This document shows positions 1 to 7,160 of a stretch of 8,786 nt of DNA, one piece after another. The stretch is from Pseudomonadota bacterium. GTDB taxonomy: Bacteria; Pseudomonadota; Alphaproteobacteria; Rhodospirillales; Casp-alpha2. The stretch spans positions 1 to 8,786 of the forward strand of contig JAQBZY010000039.1 in NCBI GenBank assembly GCA_027620395.1, written 5' to 3'. The notes under the pieces were generated by a model. The model searched no databases, was not told where the DNA came from, and saw only the letters and a list, made by a program, of their open reading frames with translations. A program made the translations under genes and the position numbers. Within the stretch, counting starts at the first letter, position 1. The number at the start of each line of letters is the position of its first letter.

Positions 1-107
1 CGCAACTTAAGTGTCGGACGATACGAACGAAGTTGGCCCGCGAGTTCCGGCGCGATGGCGTCGAAAAATGCTAAATTTCGGACTCTCAGATCATTGCTGG
101 CGCTCAT
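1..107 (-). CDS. Partial N-terminus of unidentified protein (possible DUF115/motility-associated glycosyltransferase)
   Basis: An open frame on the minus strand runs from an ATG at 107-105 to the left edge, giving 35 codons with no stop. The peptide begins MSASNDLRVRNLAFFDAI and continues with a PEL...RSYRP stretch. It is short but protein-like: mixed composition, not arginine-rich as shadow frames are here. A GGCGG stretch lies directly before the ATG. The in-frame region upstream has no other ATG and meets a TAG within the operator region, so this start is the best available. An N-terminus of the form NL-x-x-F ... PEL ... L ... Y is reminiscent of DUF115/motility-associated factor glycosyltransferases, but 35 residues cannot establish this. 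It is divergent from the arsR-like gene, with 91 bp between the starts. Confidence 0.4.
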   Translation of the reverse strand, partial: MSASNDLRVRNLAFFDAIAPELAGQLRSYRPTLKL

Positions 108-152
108 CCGCCGATGAAGCGGAGCGAGGCCGGCTGAGTCAAGCTTCCGGCC

Positions 153-158
153 TATAAT
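153..158 (+). promoter_or_regulatory. Predicted -10 element of the arsR-permease-MFS operon
   Basis: A perfect TATAAT lies 40 bp upstream of the arsR-like start, in a locally AT-rich stretch that stands out from the GC-rich surroundings. Transcription would begin near 165, inside the adjacent palindrome, leaving a leader of about 35 nt. No good -35 hexamer is visible 16-18 bp upstream, so the promoter may be weak or have a non-consensus -35. Confidence 0.5.
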
Positions 159-161
159 TCG

Positions 162-177
162 ATATTTCTAGAAATAT
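162..177. promoter_or_regulatory. Palindromic operator, probable ArsR-family binding site
   Basis: ATATTTCTAGAAATAT is a perfect 16-bp inverted repeat with no loop, 3 bp downstream of TATAAT and 21 bp before the repressor start codon. Dimeric winged-helix repressors of the ArsR/SmtB family bind AT-rich dyads of this kind that overlap the promoter or transcription start. Occupancy here would block initiation, so autorepression of the cassette is the natural inference. Because it sits between divergent genes, it could also affect the minus-strand gene starting at 107. Confidence 0.65.
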
Positions 178-198
178 AGTTTAATTAGTGCCACCGCT

Positions 199-513
199 AT
201 GTTAGCAACAGGGATGCAAAACGGCATCGACGACGATACGGCCGCCAGTTGCCTGGCGGCGCTCGGGCATCCGACCAGGCTCAAGCTTTACCGGACGCTG
301 GTCCGGGCCGGGCCGGATGGGGCGCCGGTGGGGGCGCTTCAGGAATCGCTTGGCGTCCCGGCGTCGACGTTGTCGCACCATGTCCAGGCGCTGGCCGGTG
401 CCGGGCTGGTAGTGCAGGAACGTAACGGCCGGGTGCTGACGACCAGGGCCGACTACGACACCATGAACCGCCTGATCGGCTTTCTGACCGATCAATGCTG
501 CCAAGGAATGTAA
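199..513 (+). CDS. ArsR/SmtB-family metal(loid)-responsive repressor
   Basis: A 104-residue winged-helix repressor, the usual size for ArsR proteins. The family opening LGHPTRLKLYRTL lies at residues 22-34, the recognition helix PASTLSHHVQAL at about 54-65, and the wing VVQERNGRVLTT at 71-82. The classical alpha-3 metal-box cysteines (ELCVCDL in plasmid R773 ArsR) are absent. Instead a vicinal pair, Cys100-Cys101, lies four residues from the end, and another cysteine is at 18. C-terminal vicinal cysteines are the known As(III) site in the Acidithiobacillus ferrooxidans type of ArsR, so inducer binding there is likely. It probably represses its own operon through the palindrome at 162-177. No clear Shine-Dalgarno precedes ATG199; ATG214 is an in-frame alternative that also lacks one. 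The permease gene follows after 17 bp. The fold is certain; the inducer is inferred. Confidence 0.9.
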   Translation: MLATGMQNGIDDDTAASCLAALGHPTRLKLYRTLVRAGPDGAPVGALQESLGVPASTLSHHVQALAGAGLVVQERNGRVLTTRADYDTMNRLIGFLTDQCCQGM

Positions 514-515
514 GT

Positions 516-520
516 GGAGA
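516..520 (+). promoter_or_regulatory. Ribosome binding site selecting the permease start
   Basis: GGAGA lies just after the arsR-like stop codon and 10 nt before ATG531. It favours ATG531 over the in-frame ATG495, which lies inside the repressor gene and has no purine-rich site before it. Confidence 0.6.
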
Positions 521-530
521 CGATGGCGCC

Positions 531-1652
531 ATGAGCGAACAAATGACCATGCCGGAAGGCGATGCGATCGAGAAACCAGTCGATGATCGCCGCGCTCCCA
601 GTTGCTGCGATGGCGCGGTTGCGGCCAAGCCCAATGCTTGGCAATCGATGAAAGCCTGGGCTTCGGCCAACGTCGCGGTTTGCATCATCGGTGTGGGATT
701 CGTCGTCTTCGCCGCCGCCGAACCTGCCCGGGTCCCGGACACGCTCCGCTTCGTCGGCAAGAATCTACTCGATATTTTTCCGTTCCTCGCCGCCGCCATC
801 GGCATCGCCGCCTATGCGCGGGCCAGCGGTGCCGACGGACTGATCGCGCATGTCTTTTCCGGTCGCACCGTGGCGATGATCATGGCCGCGTCGCTGTTCG
901 GCGCGTTATCGCCATTTTGTTCCTGCGGCGTCATTCCGTTGATCGCGGCATTGCTGTCGATGGGCGTGCCGCTACCGGGGGTGATGGCGTTCTGGCTCGC
1001 CTCGCCGGTCATGGACCCATCGATGTTCGCGCTCACTGCCGGCACGCTCGGCACCACGTTTGCCGTCGGCAAGACGTTGGCCGCCATCGGCGTCGGTCTG
1101 CTGGGCGGATTCGTCACTTGGGCCGTCCAGGCGTCGGGGAGACTCGCCGAGCCACTGCGCGCCGGGGTCGGCAACGGCGGTTGTGGCGGTGCCAAGGTGC
1201 GCGCGCCGAAAGCCGTGCATTGGACATTCTGGGACGATGCCACGCGCCGCGACACATTCGTATCCGAATCGCGCTCGACGTTTCTGTTCCTCGGCAAATG
1301 GATGACGATCGCGTTTTTCCTGGAAAGCCTGATGCTCGCACACGTGCCGGCGGAAGCAATCGTGGGCCTGCTCGGCAACGGTCAAGCCTTTGCCATTCCG
1401 CTCGCCGTGTTGGCCGGCGTGCCGGCGTATTTGAACGGCTATGCCGCCCTGCCGTTGGTATCGGGCCTGATCGACATGGGCGTCAGTCCGGGGGCCGGAA
1501 TGGCGTTCTTGGTCGCCGGCGGGATCACGTCGTTCCCGGCGGCAATCGCCGTCTACGCGCTGGTCCGCGGTCCGGTGTTCGGGCTTTACATCTTGCTCGC
1601 CGCCGCCGGTGGATTGCTTGCAGGTTACGGTTATCAGGTGTACGTCGCCTGA
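531..1652 (+). CDS. PF03773-type permease (ArsP / SO_0444-like metal(loid) efflux protein)
   Basis: A 373-residue integral membrane protein from the ATG531 start (385 if ATG495 is used). It has roughly eight hydrophobic segments in two groups, separated by a hydrophilic loop at about residues 205-250. The hallmark SPFCSCGVIPLI spans about 127-138, with Cys130 and Cys132 in the membrane. It is followed by WLASPVMDPSMF (155-166), and the second half has VPAYLNGYAALPL (297-309) and GGITSFPA (330-337). These are features of the predicted-permease family that includes ArsP, an exporter of trivalent organoarsenicals, and the SO_0444 group assigned to Cu/Zn efflux. The soluble N-terminus carries a vicinal Cys25-Cys26, and the central loop has a GGCGG motif with Cys218; both could bind a thiophilic ion. 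The position after an ArsR repressor supports metal(loid) export. Substrate is unresolved, so no gene symbol is given. Confidence 0.85.
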   Translation: MSEQMTMPEGDAIEKPVDDRRAPSCCDGAVAAKPNAWQSMKAWASANVAVCIIGVGFVVFAAAEPARVPDTLRFVGKNLLDIFPFLAAAIGIAAYARASGADGLIAHVFSGRTVAMIMAASLFGALSPFCSCGVIPLIAALLSMGVPLPGVMAFWLASPVMDPSMFALTAGTLGTTFAVGKTLAAIGVGLLGGFVTWAVQASGRLAEPLRAGVGNGGCGGAKVRAPKAVHWTFWDDATRRDTFVSESRSTFLFLGKWMTIAFFLESLMLAHVPAEAIVGLLGNGQAFAIPLAVLAGVPAYLNGYAALPLVSGLIDMGVSPGAGMAFLVAGGITSFPAAIAVYALVRGPVFGLYILLAAAGGLLAGYGYQVYVA

Positions 1653-1655
1653 CCG

Positions 1656-2873
1656 ATGCGCGTCGCCAGACCCGGAACACTGCTTTTGCTCGTTTGTCTC
1701 GCGGAAATCGCGAGCATGCTGGGCCTCGCCACGTTTCCGTCTTTACAGCCGCAGTTGATCAAGCTTTGGGGGCTTTCCAATACCGAAGTCGGATGGATCA
1801 ACGGGATCTATTATCTTGGCTATCTGATGGCAGTGCCGGTGTTGGTCAGCCTGACCGACCGAATGGTGCCGAAGCATATCTATACGGTTGGGATGATCCT
1901 CTCAGGCGCCTCGGCGCTGGGGTTCGCCGCTGTCGCCGATGGCTTTTGGACCGCCATGCTGTTCCGGACCTTGGCCGGTATCGGCCTCGCCGGTTCCTAC
2001 ATGCCGGGGCTCAAGATGCTTTCCGATCATCTCGAATTGATGGCGCCCGGGCGCGATCACAGCCGCGCCGTCGCTTTCTATACGTCGAGCTTCGGTATCG
2101 GTTCGGCGCTGTCATATTTTTTCGCCGGCCAGATTGCAGACGGGTTCGGCTGGCAGGCGGCGTTCTACTTCGCCGGTCTCGGGCCGCTTTTAGGAATTGT
2201 TCTCGCATTGGCGTTGTTGCCGGGGGCCGATCCGAAGCCGACGGCGCCCGACACGCATCTTTTGGATTTCCGGCCGGTGTTCCGGAGCCGACGCGCCATG
2301 GGCTTCGTACTCGCCTACACGGCGCATAATTTCGAGCTGTTCGCCCTGCGGTCTTGGATCGTCAGCTATTTGGTGTTCGCCGCCGCGACCGGCACCGGTG
2401 GCGGTTTCGGCCTGACCGCAACGGCGATTGCCGCCGGGGTCAATCTGCTCGGCATGCCGTCCAGCGTGTTTGGCAACGAATTAGCGAGGCGGATCGGACG
2501 GTTGCCGACCATCGTCGGGATCATGGGCATTGCGGCGTGCGTCTCGATCGGGATCGGCTTCACGGCCAACTATGCCCATTGGGTCGTGCTTGCCGGGTTC
2601 ATCGTATATGGCATCGTCATTACCGCCGATTCGTCGGTGATCACTGCCGGTGTCGTCGCCGCCGCGCCCAGGGGCTACAATGGTGCCACGATGGCGGTGC
2701 ATTCCTCGATGGGCCCACTTGTGTTCGGCAAGATCCTCGACTTGGCCGGCCGGCAAGCCGGCGTTGGAGAAACCGACGTCATGCCCTGGGTCTGGGCCTT
2801 CACTGCGTCGGCCGCTGTCGGGCTGTTGGGCGCGGCGGCGCTGATCATGCTCGAACGCCGGCACAAGGAATAA
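1656..2873 (+). CDS. Major facilitator superfamily transporter, substrate unknown
   Basis: A 405-residue protein with about twelve hydrophobic segments, the normal MFS length. A motif A-like loop, SLTDRMVPKHIY, lies at 65-76 between the second and third helices, with its counterpart ELARRIGRLP at 275-284. RTLAGIGLAGSYMPG (104-118) resembles the conserved fourth-helix region. The central hydrophilic loop covers about 190-213. The start is 3 nt after the permease stop with no strong ribosome binding site, so it is probably translated by coupling and belongs to the same operon. MFS proteins linked to arsenic resistance exist (ArsJ, ArsK), but ArsJ normally comes with a GAPDH gene, which is absent here, and I see no residue pattern that identifies either. 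It may export the same toxicant, a metabolite of it, or something unrelated. Confidence 0.85.
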   Translation: MRVARPGTLLLLVCLAEIASMLGLATFPSLQPQLIKLWGLSNTEVGWINGIYYLGYLMAVPVLVSLTDRMVPKHIYTVGMILSGASALGFAAVADGFWTAMLFRTLAGIGLAGSYMPGLKMLSDHLELMAPGRDHSRAVAFYTSSFGIGSALSYFFAGQIADGFGWQAAFYFAGLGPLLGIVLALALLPGADPKPTAPDTHLLDFRPVFRSRRAMGFVLAYTAHNFELFALRSWIVSYLVFAAATGTGGGFGLTATAIAAGVNLLGMPSSVFGNELARRIGRLPTIVGIMGIAACVSIGIGFTANYAHWVVLAGFIVYGIVITADSSVITAGVVAAAPRGYNGATMAVHSSMGPLVFGKILDLAGRQAGVGETDVMPWVWAFTASAAVGLLGAAALIMLERRHKE

Positions 2874-2889
2874 CAAAAGATCGGCCGAG

Positions 2890-3825
2890 CTATTGCCGCC
2901 GGGCCCTCGGATGCGCACCGGCATGGACGGCGACGATCCGTTCGGCATCGACCTCGGTATAGCGCTGCGTCGTCGATAAGGATGCGTGGCCGAGCAATTC
3001 CTGGATGGTTCTGAGATCGCCGCCGCCGGACAACAGATGCGTCGCGAACGAGTGCCGGAACGCGTGCGGCGTCGCCGACTCGGCAAGCCCCAGCAAATGC
3101 CGGACGTCGCGCATCCGTTTTTGCGCAATCTCGGCCTTGAGCCGCTTGCCGCGAAGCCCCAGGAACAACGGCATGCTATCGCCGCCCTTGAAGGGGCAAA
3201 GCTCGAGATACTCACCGAGCGCGCGCCTGACTTCCGGCAGCATCGGCACCACGCGCTGTTTGTTGCCCTTGCCGGTGACGACCAACCGCTCGCCGGCGGC
3301 GATGTCGCGGCGGATCAATGACAACGCCTCGCCGATCCGCAGCCCGCATCCATATAACAAAATGAAAAGCGCCCGGTCGCGTCGGCCGATCCACGGTTCG
3401 TCGGAAAGCTGATCGACCGCCTCAAGCGCCTCGAACGCTTCTTCGATGGAAAGCGGCTTCGGCACTGGGCGCGGCAATTTCGGCGCCTCAGCGGAGGCGA
3501 CGGCGGCGTTGGATACGATGCCCTGGCGGTCGAGTTGGCCGAAGAAACTCTTGAGTGCACTCAAGCCTCGGGCGATCGAGGAGGCGCCGATCTTGGCTTG
3601 GCGCCGTTTGGCTTGGAACGATCTGAGATCGCCCCGCTTGACGGCGGCGAGATCGATCAGGCCCGGTGGATGGCCCAAATGCTCGGCCAGGAACGCCAAA
3701 AAAATCCGGACGTCGCGTTCGTAGCTTTCGACTGTCTTGGCGGCGACCCGGCGTTCGGCGCTAAGCCATTTCTGCCAGTCGGCGACGGCGGCCCGGACGT
3801 CCGGCTGGGCCGCGAGGTGGATCAC
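2890..3825 (-). CDS. xerC: Tyrosine recombinase XerC
   Basis: A 311-residue tyrosine recombinase that, with XerD, resolves chromosome dimers at dif in the cytoplasm. The N-terminal SAM-like core-binding domain (about 10-100) contains KTVESYERDVRIFLAFL. The catalytic domain has every expected residue: Arg163 (GCGLRIGEAL), Lys186 (TGKGNKQR), His254 and Arg257 (PHAFRHSFATHLL), His280 (LLGHASLSTTQRYT) and nucleophile Tyr289. Length and motif spacing match XerC/XerD, not phage integrases. The start is GTG at 3825-3823, which overlaps the DUF484 stop as GTGA, so translation is probably coupled. DUF484 next to xerC is common in proteobacteria. The gene ends 16 bp from the convergent MFS gene, with no clear terminator between. 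XerC rather than XerD is inferred from that pairing. Confidence 0.92.
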   Translation of the reverse strand: MIHLAAQPDVRAAVADWQKWLSAERRVAAKTVESYERDVRIFLAFLAEHLGHPPGLIDLAAVKRGDLRSFQAKRRQAKIGASSIARGLSALKSFFGQLDRQGIVSNAAVASAEAPKLPRPVPKPLSIEEAFEALEAVDQLSDEPWIGRRDRALFILLYGCGLRIGEALSLIRRDIAAGERLVVTGKGNKQRVVPMLPEVRRALGEYLELCPFKGGDSMPLFLGLRGKRLKAEIAQKRMRDVRHLLGLAESATPHAFRHSFATHLLSGGGDLRTIQELLGHASLSTTQRYTEVDAERIVAVHAGAHPRARRQ

Positions 3826-4535
3826 GCGGCGCCGCCCTGTAGCCGCATCAGCGATGCCTCGATGACGCGGGCAAGGAAGGCGAAAAGCTCGGTACCCTGA
3901 CCGGGTCGGAAAGCGGCATTGCGCGAGCCCAAGGCGACGATACCCTGCGGCATCTGCAAGCTGGGCCGAATTCGGGCGATGGCGGCGGATTTGACCAGGC
4001 CTGACGCTTGCTTGAAGACGGTGCCGTCGTCCCAGAACTCGCGATAAAGCTGCACATCGTGATCGCGGCCGATGATCCCGTCGACTGTGCCTTCCGGCAG
4101 CCGAACCAAGTGTTCGGATATGACGGTGACGGATGGGCGGGCGGCCGGCTCGAATCCGACGACGGCGACATCGACATCCAAAAGGATCGGTAAGTCGTCA
4201 GCGACGATCCGAAGCAACTGATCCAAATTGGCGGCGTGCAGGATCGCCAGCACCGCGGCGTGGGTGCGGGTCTGCACCGACATGTTGGTGCGGCTGGTTT
4301 CGATGACGTCCTGGGCGCAGTTCCTGAGTTCGTCGATTTCCGAACTGCGCCGTTCCAACTGATAGCGCTGGAAGTCGACGATGCCGTCGCCGCCGAAGCG
4401 GTCGGGCAACCGGACGTGATCCAGAATGTCCGGCCGCTCGATGAAGAACTCTGGATTCTCCATCAAAAACACTTCGACATTGTCCGGGTCGAGTTGGACT
4501 TCGTCGTCAATCACGCCATGTGTTTTGCCGCTCAT
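3822..4535 (-). CDS. DUF484 family protein
   Basis: A 237-residue soluble protein of the DUF484 family, whose members adopt a GAF-like fold; its biochemical role is not established. The N-terminal part has the characteristic FLMENPEFFIERPDIL (about 23-38) and LPDRFGGDGIVDFQRYQLER (about 43-62), leading into a charged helical, probably coiled-coil, stretch to about residue 85. The GAF-like part follows, to the C-terminus. I chose ATG4535 because GGGAGA lies 5 nt upstream. A longer frame from ATG4580 exists, but that codon overlaps the predicted -10 element, so it would not be in the transcript. It is the promoter-proximal gene of the DUF484-xerC pair and overlaps xerC by 4 bp. Divergent from priA. 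Confidence 0.88.
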   Translation of the reverse strand: MSGKTHGVIDDEVQLDPDNVEVFLMENPEFFIERPDILDHVRLPDRFGGDGIVDFQRYQLERRSSEIDELRNCAQDVIETSRTNMSVQTRTHAAVLAILHAANLDQLLRIVADDLPILLDVDVAVVGFEPAARPSVTVISEHLVRLPEGTVDGIIGRDHDVQLYREFWDDGTVFKQASGLVKSAAIARIRPSLQMPQGIVALGSRNAAFRPGQGTELFAFLARVIEASLMRLQGGAA

Positions 4536-4540
4536 TGCTT

Positions 4541-4546
4541 TCTCCC
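4541..4546 (-). promoter_or_regulatory. Ribosome binding site of the DUF484 gene
   Basis: On the minus strand GGGAGA stands 5 nt before ATG4535. This strong, well-spaced site decides the start against the upstream in-frame ATG4580. Confidence 0.7.
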
Positions 4547-4578
4547 AGTGAAAGCTTGCCCCCGGTGCGAATCGCCCC

Positions 4579-4584
4579 ATTATA
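4579..4584 (-). promoter_or_regulatory. Predicted -10 element of the DUF484-xerC operon
   Basis: The minus strand reads TATAAT here, 44 bp before the chosen DUF484 start. An AT-rich segment lies upstream at about 4597-4609. A TTGTTA hexamer in it is only 13 bp away, too close for a standard -35; TTAATT at 4607-4602 has the right 17-bp spacing but is poor. The rest of the 151-bp divergent region must also hold the priA promoter, for which I see no clear match. Confidence 0.4.
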
Positions 4585-4686
4585 AGCGAGATAGCGTTAA
4601 CAATTAAGAAAAGCGCGCGGCCAGCGTCCGGGTGGGTAAAAAGGCCTTATCCTTCGAGACATGGGCGGGATCGGGTAAGCGACGGC

Positions 4687-6885
4687 GTGGTAGACCATTC
4701 GAATAGTGACACCTTCGGACCCGGCGAACGCGTGGCGGTGCTATTGCCGCTGCCGTTGGCCGGCCCCTATGACTACCGTGTCGGCCCTGAAAGTGCCTAT
4801 CGGGCCGGCGACATCGTCGATGTGCCGTTGGGCGCCCGGATCGCGACCGGCGTCGTCTGGGGACCGGCCAAGGGCGATGTCGAGGCTGGCCGGATCAAGG
4901 ATATCCTGAGCCGCCGCGATGTGCCGCCGCTGCCCGCCGCGCTCCGCCGACTGATCGATTTCGTCAGCGCCTACACGCTGCACCCCGAGGGCTCGGTGCT
5001 TAGGATGGCATTGAGCGTGCCAGACGCGCTGGAACCACCGAAACCGGTTCGCGGCTATGCGATGGCGCCGGTGATGCCGAGCGGTATCAAAATGACGCCG
5101 GCCCGGCAGAGAGTGCTCAAGTTCATGAGCGAGGCGCCGCCGCTTGCCGCCGCCGACATCGCCCGCGAGGCTGGATGCGGCGCCGCCGTGGTCAAGGGGT
5201 TGGCTGACGCCGGCACCCTTGTTTCCGTCGACATGGCGCCGCTGACCGATTGGGCCGGGCCAGATCCGGGTCGGCCCGGGCCGGTCCTTTCGACTGAGCA
5301 ATCCAAGGCGGCGTCTGATCTGGTGGCGGCTGTCGGCGGCGGCTACAAGGTGACGCTGTTGGACGGCGTGCCTGGATCGGGCAAGACCGAGGTCTACTTC
5401 GAAGCTGCTGCCCGGGCGCTGGCCCTGGGCCGGCAAGTGCTCGTGATGCTGCCGGAAATCGCCTTGAGCGCGCAGTGGCTGAACCGCTTCCAGGTCCGCT
5501 TCGGCACAGAGCCGGCACTGTGGCACTCGGAATTGACGCCGGCCCGACGCCGCGACACCTGGCGGGCCGTCGCCGACGGCCGGGCCCGGGTTGTCGTCGG
5601 TGCTCGTTCGGCGCTGTTTCTGCCGTTCAACGAGTTGGGCCTGATCGTCGTCGATGAAGAACACGATGGCTCCTACAAGCAACAGGAAGGCGTTATCTAC
5701 AATGCCCGCGACATGGCAGTGGCACGGGCCCGGTTCGAAGATATTCCGGCGGTTCTGGTGTCGGCGACGCCGTCGCTGGAAACGGTGACCAACGTACAGC
5801 GCGGCCGCTATTCGGAAGCGGCACTGCCGGCCAGGCACGGCGGCGCGGCGATGCCGGAAATCAGCACCATCGACATGCGTCATTCCGGCGCCGGCAGCCG
5901 CCGCTGGCTCTCGCCCGAATTGACGGCGGCGCTGGAAGCCACTCTGGCCGCCGGCGAACAGGCGATGCTGTTTTTGAACCGGCGCGGCTACGCGCCACTG
6001 ACGCTGTGCCGGACTTGCGGACATCGGTTGCAATGTCCTCGTTGCACGGCTTGGCTGGTCGAACATCGGCTACAGGGCCGGCTGCAATGCCATCATTGCG
6101 GCTTCACGCAATCGCTACCGACGGTCTGCCCAAGTTGCAGCGATACCGACTCGTTCGTGCCTTGTGGACCCGGCGTCGAAAGGCTGGCCGAGGAAGTCGC
6201 CGCCGCCTTTCCCGGCCGCCGGGTCCTAATTGCCACCAGCGACACCGTGCACGGCCCGACCGAGGCCGCCCGATTGGTCCGGATGATCGAGGGTGGCGAG
6301 ATCGATATCGTGATCGGCACCCAGATCGTGGCCAAGGGCTATCACTTCCCGGCTTTGACCCTGGTCGGCGTGGTCGACGCCGATTTGGGGCTCTCGGGCG
6401 GCGAGTTCCGGGCCGCCGAGCGGACCTTTCAGCTTCTGTTCCAAGTCGCCGGCCGGGCCGGCCGGGCCGAGCGGCCGGGCCGGGTATTGCTGCAAACCTA
6501 CATGCCGGAGCATCCGGTGATGCAGGCTCTGGCGGCCTGCGAGCGGCAAGCATTCCTGGCCGCCGAAGCGGCGGCACGCGAGGCCGCCGGGATGCCCCCC
6601 TTTGGCCGTCTGGTGGCGCTGATCGTATCGGGAACCGATGAAGCGGCGGTCGATGCCACCGCCTTCGGTCTGGGTCGAGCCGGTCCTCGCGACTGCGCCG
6701 TCAGGGTTTTGGGACCGGCGCCGGCGGCGTTGGCGCTGCTGCGTGGCCGGCACCGCCGCCGGCTGTTACTGATCGCGCCGAAGGATGTTTCGGTGCAGCC
6801 TTTGGTCAAGGATTGGCTGCGCCGGGTACCGCTGGCGAAGAAGGTCCGGGTGCAGATCGATGTCGATCCGATCCAGTTCTTTTGA
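4687..6885 (+). CDS. priA: Primosomal protein N' (replication restart helicase PriA)
   Basis: A 732-residue superfamily 2 DNA helicase that recognises stalled forks and reloads the replisome; the length is standard. The N-terminal 3'-DNA-end-binding domain starts at about 15 ([18 protein letters not shown]), and a winged-helix segment lies at about 135-185. The helicase core has Walker A GVPGSGKT (227-234), the DEEH box (323-326), SATPS (359-363), [12 protein letters not shown] (544-555) and QVAGRAGR (586-593). The inserted zinc region has eight cysteines in CxxC pairs at 441/444, 450/453, 468/471 and 481/484, binding two zinc ions. The C-terminal domain follows from about 600. The start is GTG4687; it gives a short 13-residue lead before the conserved N-terminus and no ATG fits better. 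An in-frame GTG at 4732 would trim the conserved region. Divergent from DUF484, upstream of the ATP synthase genes. Confidence 0.96.
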   Translation: MVDHSNSDTFGPGERVAVLLPLPLAGPYDYRVGPESAYRAGDIVDVPLGARIATGVVWGPAKGDVEAGRIKDILSRRDVPPLPAALRRLIDFVSAYTLHPEGSVLRMALSVPDALEPPKPVRGYAMAPVMPSGIKMTPARQRVLKFMSEAPPLAAADIAREAGCGAAVVKGLADAGTLVSVDMAPLTDWAGPDPGRPGPVLSTEQSKAASDLVAAVGGGYKVTLLDGVPGSGKTEVYFEAAARALALGRQVLVMLPEIALSAQWLNRFQVRFGTEPALWHSELTPARRRDTWRAVADGRARVVVGARSALFLPFNELGLIVVDEEHDGSYKQQEGVIYNARDMAVARARFEDIPAVLVSATPSLETVTNVQRGRYSEAALPARHGGAAMPEISTIDMRHSGAGSRRWLSPELTAALEATLAAGEQAMLFLNRRGYAPLTLCRTCGHRLQCPRCTAWLVEHRLQGRLQCHHCGFTQSLPTVCPSCSDTDSFVPCGPGVERLAEEVAAAFPGRRVLIATSDTVHGPTEAARLVRMIEGGEIDIVIGTQIVAKGYHFPALTLVGVVDADLGLSGGEFRAAERTFQLLFQVAGRAGRAERPGRVLLQTYMPEHPVMQALAACERQAFLAAEAAAREAAGMPPFGRLVALIVSGTDEAAVDATAFGLGRAGPRDCAVRVLGPAPAALALLRGRHRRRLLLIAPKDVSVQPLVKDWLRRVPLAKKVRVQIDVDPIQFF

Positions 6886-6982
6886 GCGCTGTTCGAGGCA
6901 TCGCCGGCGGGGATTCGAAAATCTCCGAATCACACCGTCGCCGAGCGGCAAAATTTTATCGTAACAGCTTGAGCGGATTGCC

Positions 6983-7002
6983 GATTTTGCGGTGCAAAAA
7001 TC
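6983..7002 (+). other. Hairpin-forming sequence in the priA-atpH gap
   Basis: GATTTTGC and GCAAAAATC flank a 3-nt GGT loop, forming an 8-bp stem with one bulged A. It lies about 100 nt after priA and 160 nt before atpH in the 275-bp non-coding gap (6886-7160). A second small dyad, GATTCG/CGAATC, is at 6912-6931. Neither is followed by a T-run, so a classical rho-independent terminator is not supported. The remainder of the gap shows no coding potential; I could not assign an atp promoter. Confidence 0.3.
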
Positions 7003-7144
7003 CCCAGGGCTGCGGGTTGCATGGCCTCAATCAGTATGATAGGTGTTCCCGGCTTTCGCATCAGTGAAGCTTGCGGGAGGGGCGGTTCGGCACCGATCAT
7101 GGGTGGCGGCCGGGAAGCAAGAATTCTGAATAAATACGTGACGA

Positions 7145-7150
7145 GAGGGG
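7145..7150 (+). promoter_or_regulatory. Ribosome binding site of atpH
   Basis: GAGGGG lies 10 nt before GTG7161. It supports the GTG start; there is no in-frame ATG at the conserved N-terminus. Confidence 0.55.
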
Positions 7151-7160
7151 ACTTTCCCAG

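Noticed and set aside
495..530. Start of the permease at ATG495, overlapping the repressor gene
   Set aside because: No Shine-Dalgarno before it, whereas ATG531 has GGAGA at a suitable distance and gives no loss of conserved sequence.
602..2329. A 575-codon open frame overlapping the permease and MFS genes in another plus-strand frame
   Set aside because: The translation is extremely arginine-rich with no recognisable domain, and it spans two well-supported genes. It is the usual GC-rich shadow frame.
2874..2920. Possible shared terminator between the MFS gene and xerC
   Set aside because: Only a short CCGAG/CTCGG match with a long loop and no T-run; not enough to call.
2890..3825. Tyrosine recombinase beside an efflux cassette as a sign of a mobile island
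   Set aside because: The motifs, length and GTGA overlap with DUF484 identify it as housekeeping XerC. No attachment-site repeats or insertion sequences were seen around the cassette.
4741..6066. A 441-codon minus-strand open frame opposite priA
   Set aside because: Rich in Arg, Gln and His and antisense to clear helicase motifs; long antisense frames are expected at this GC content.
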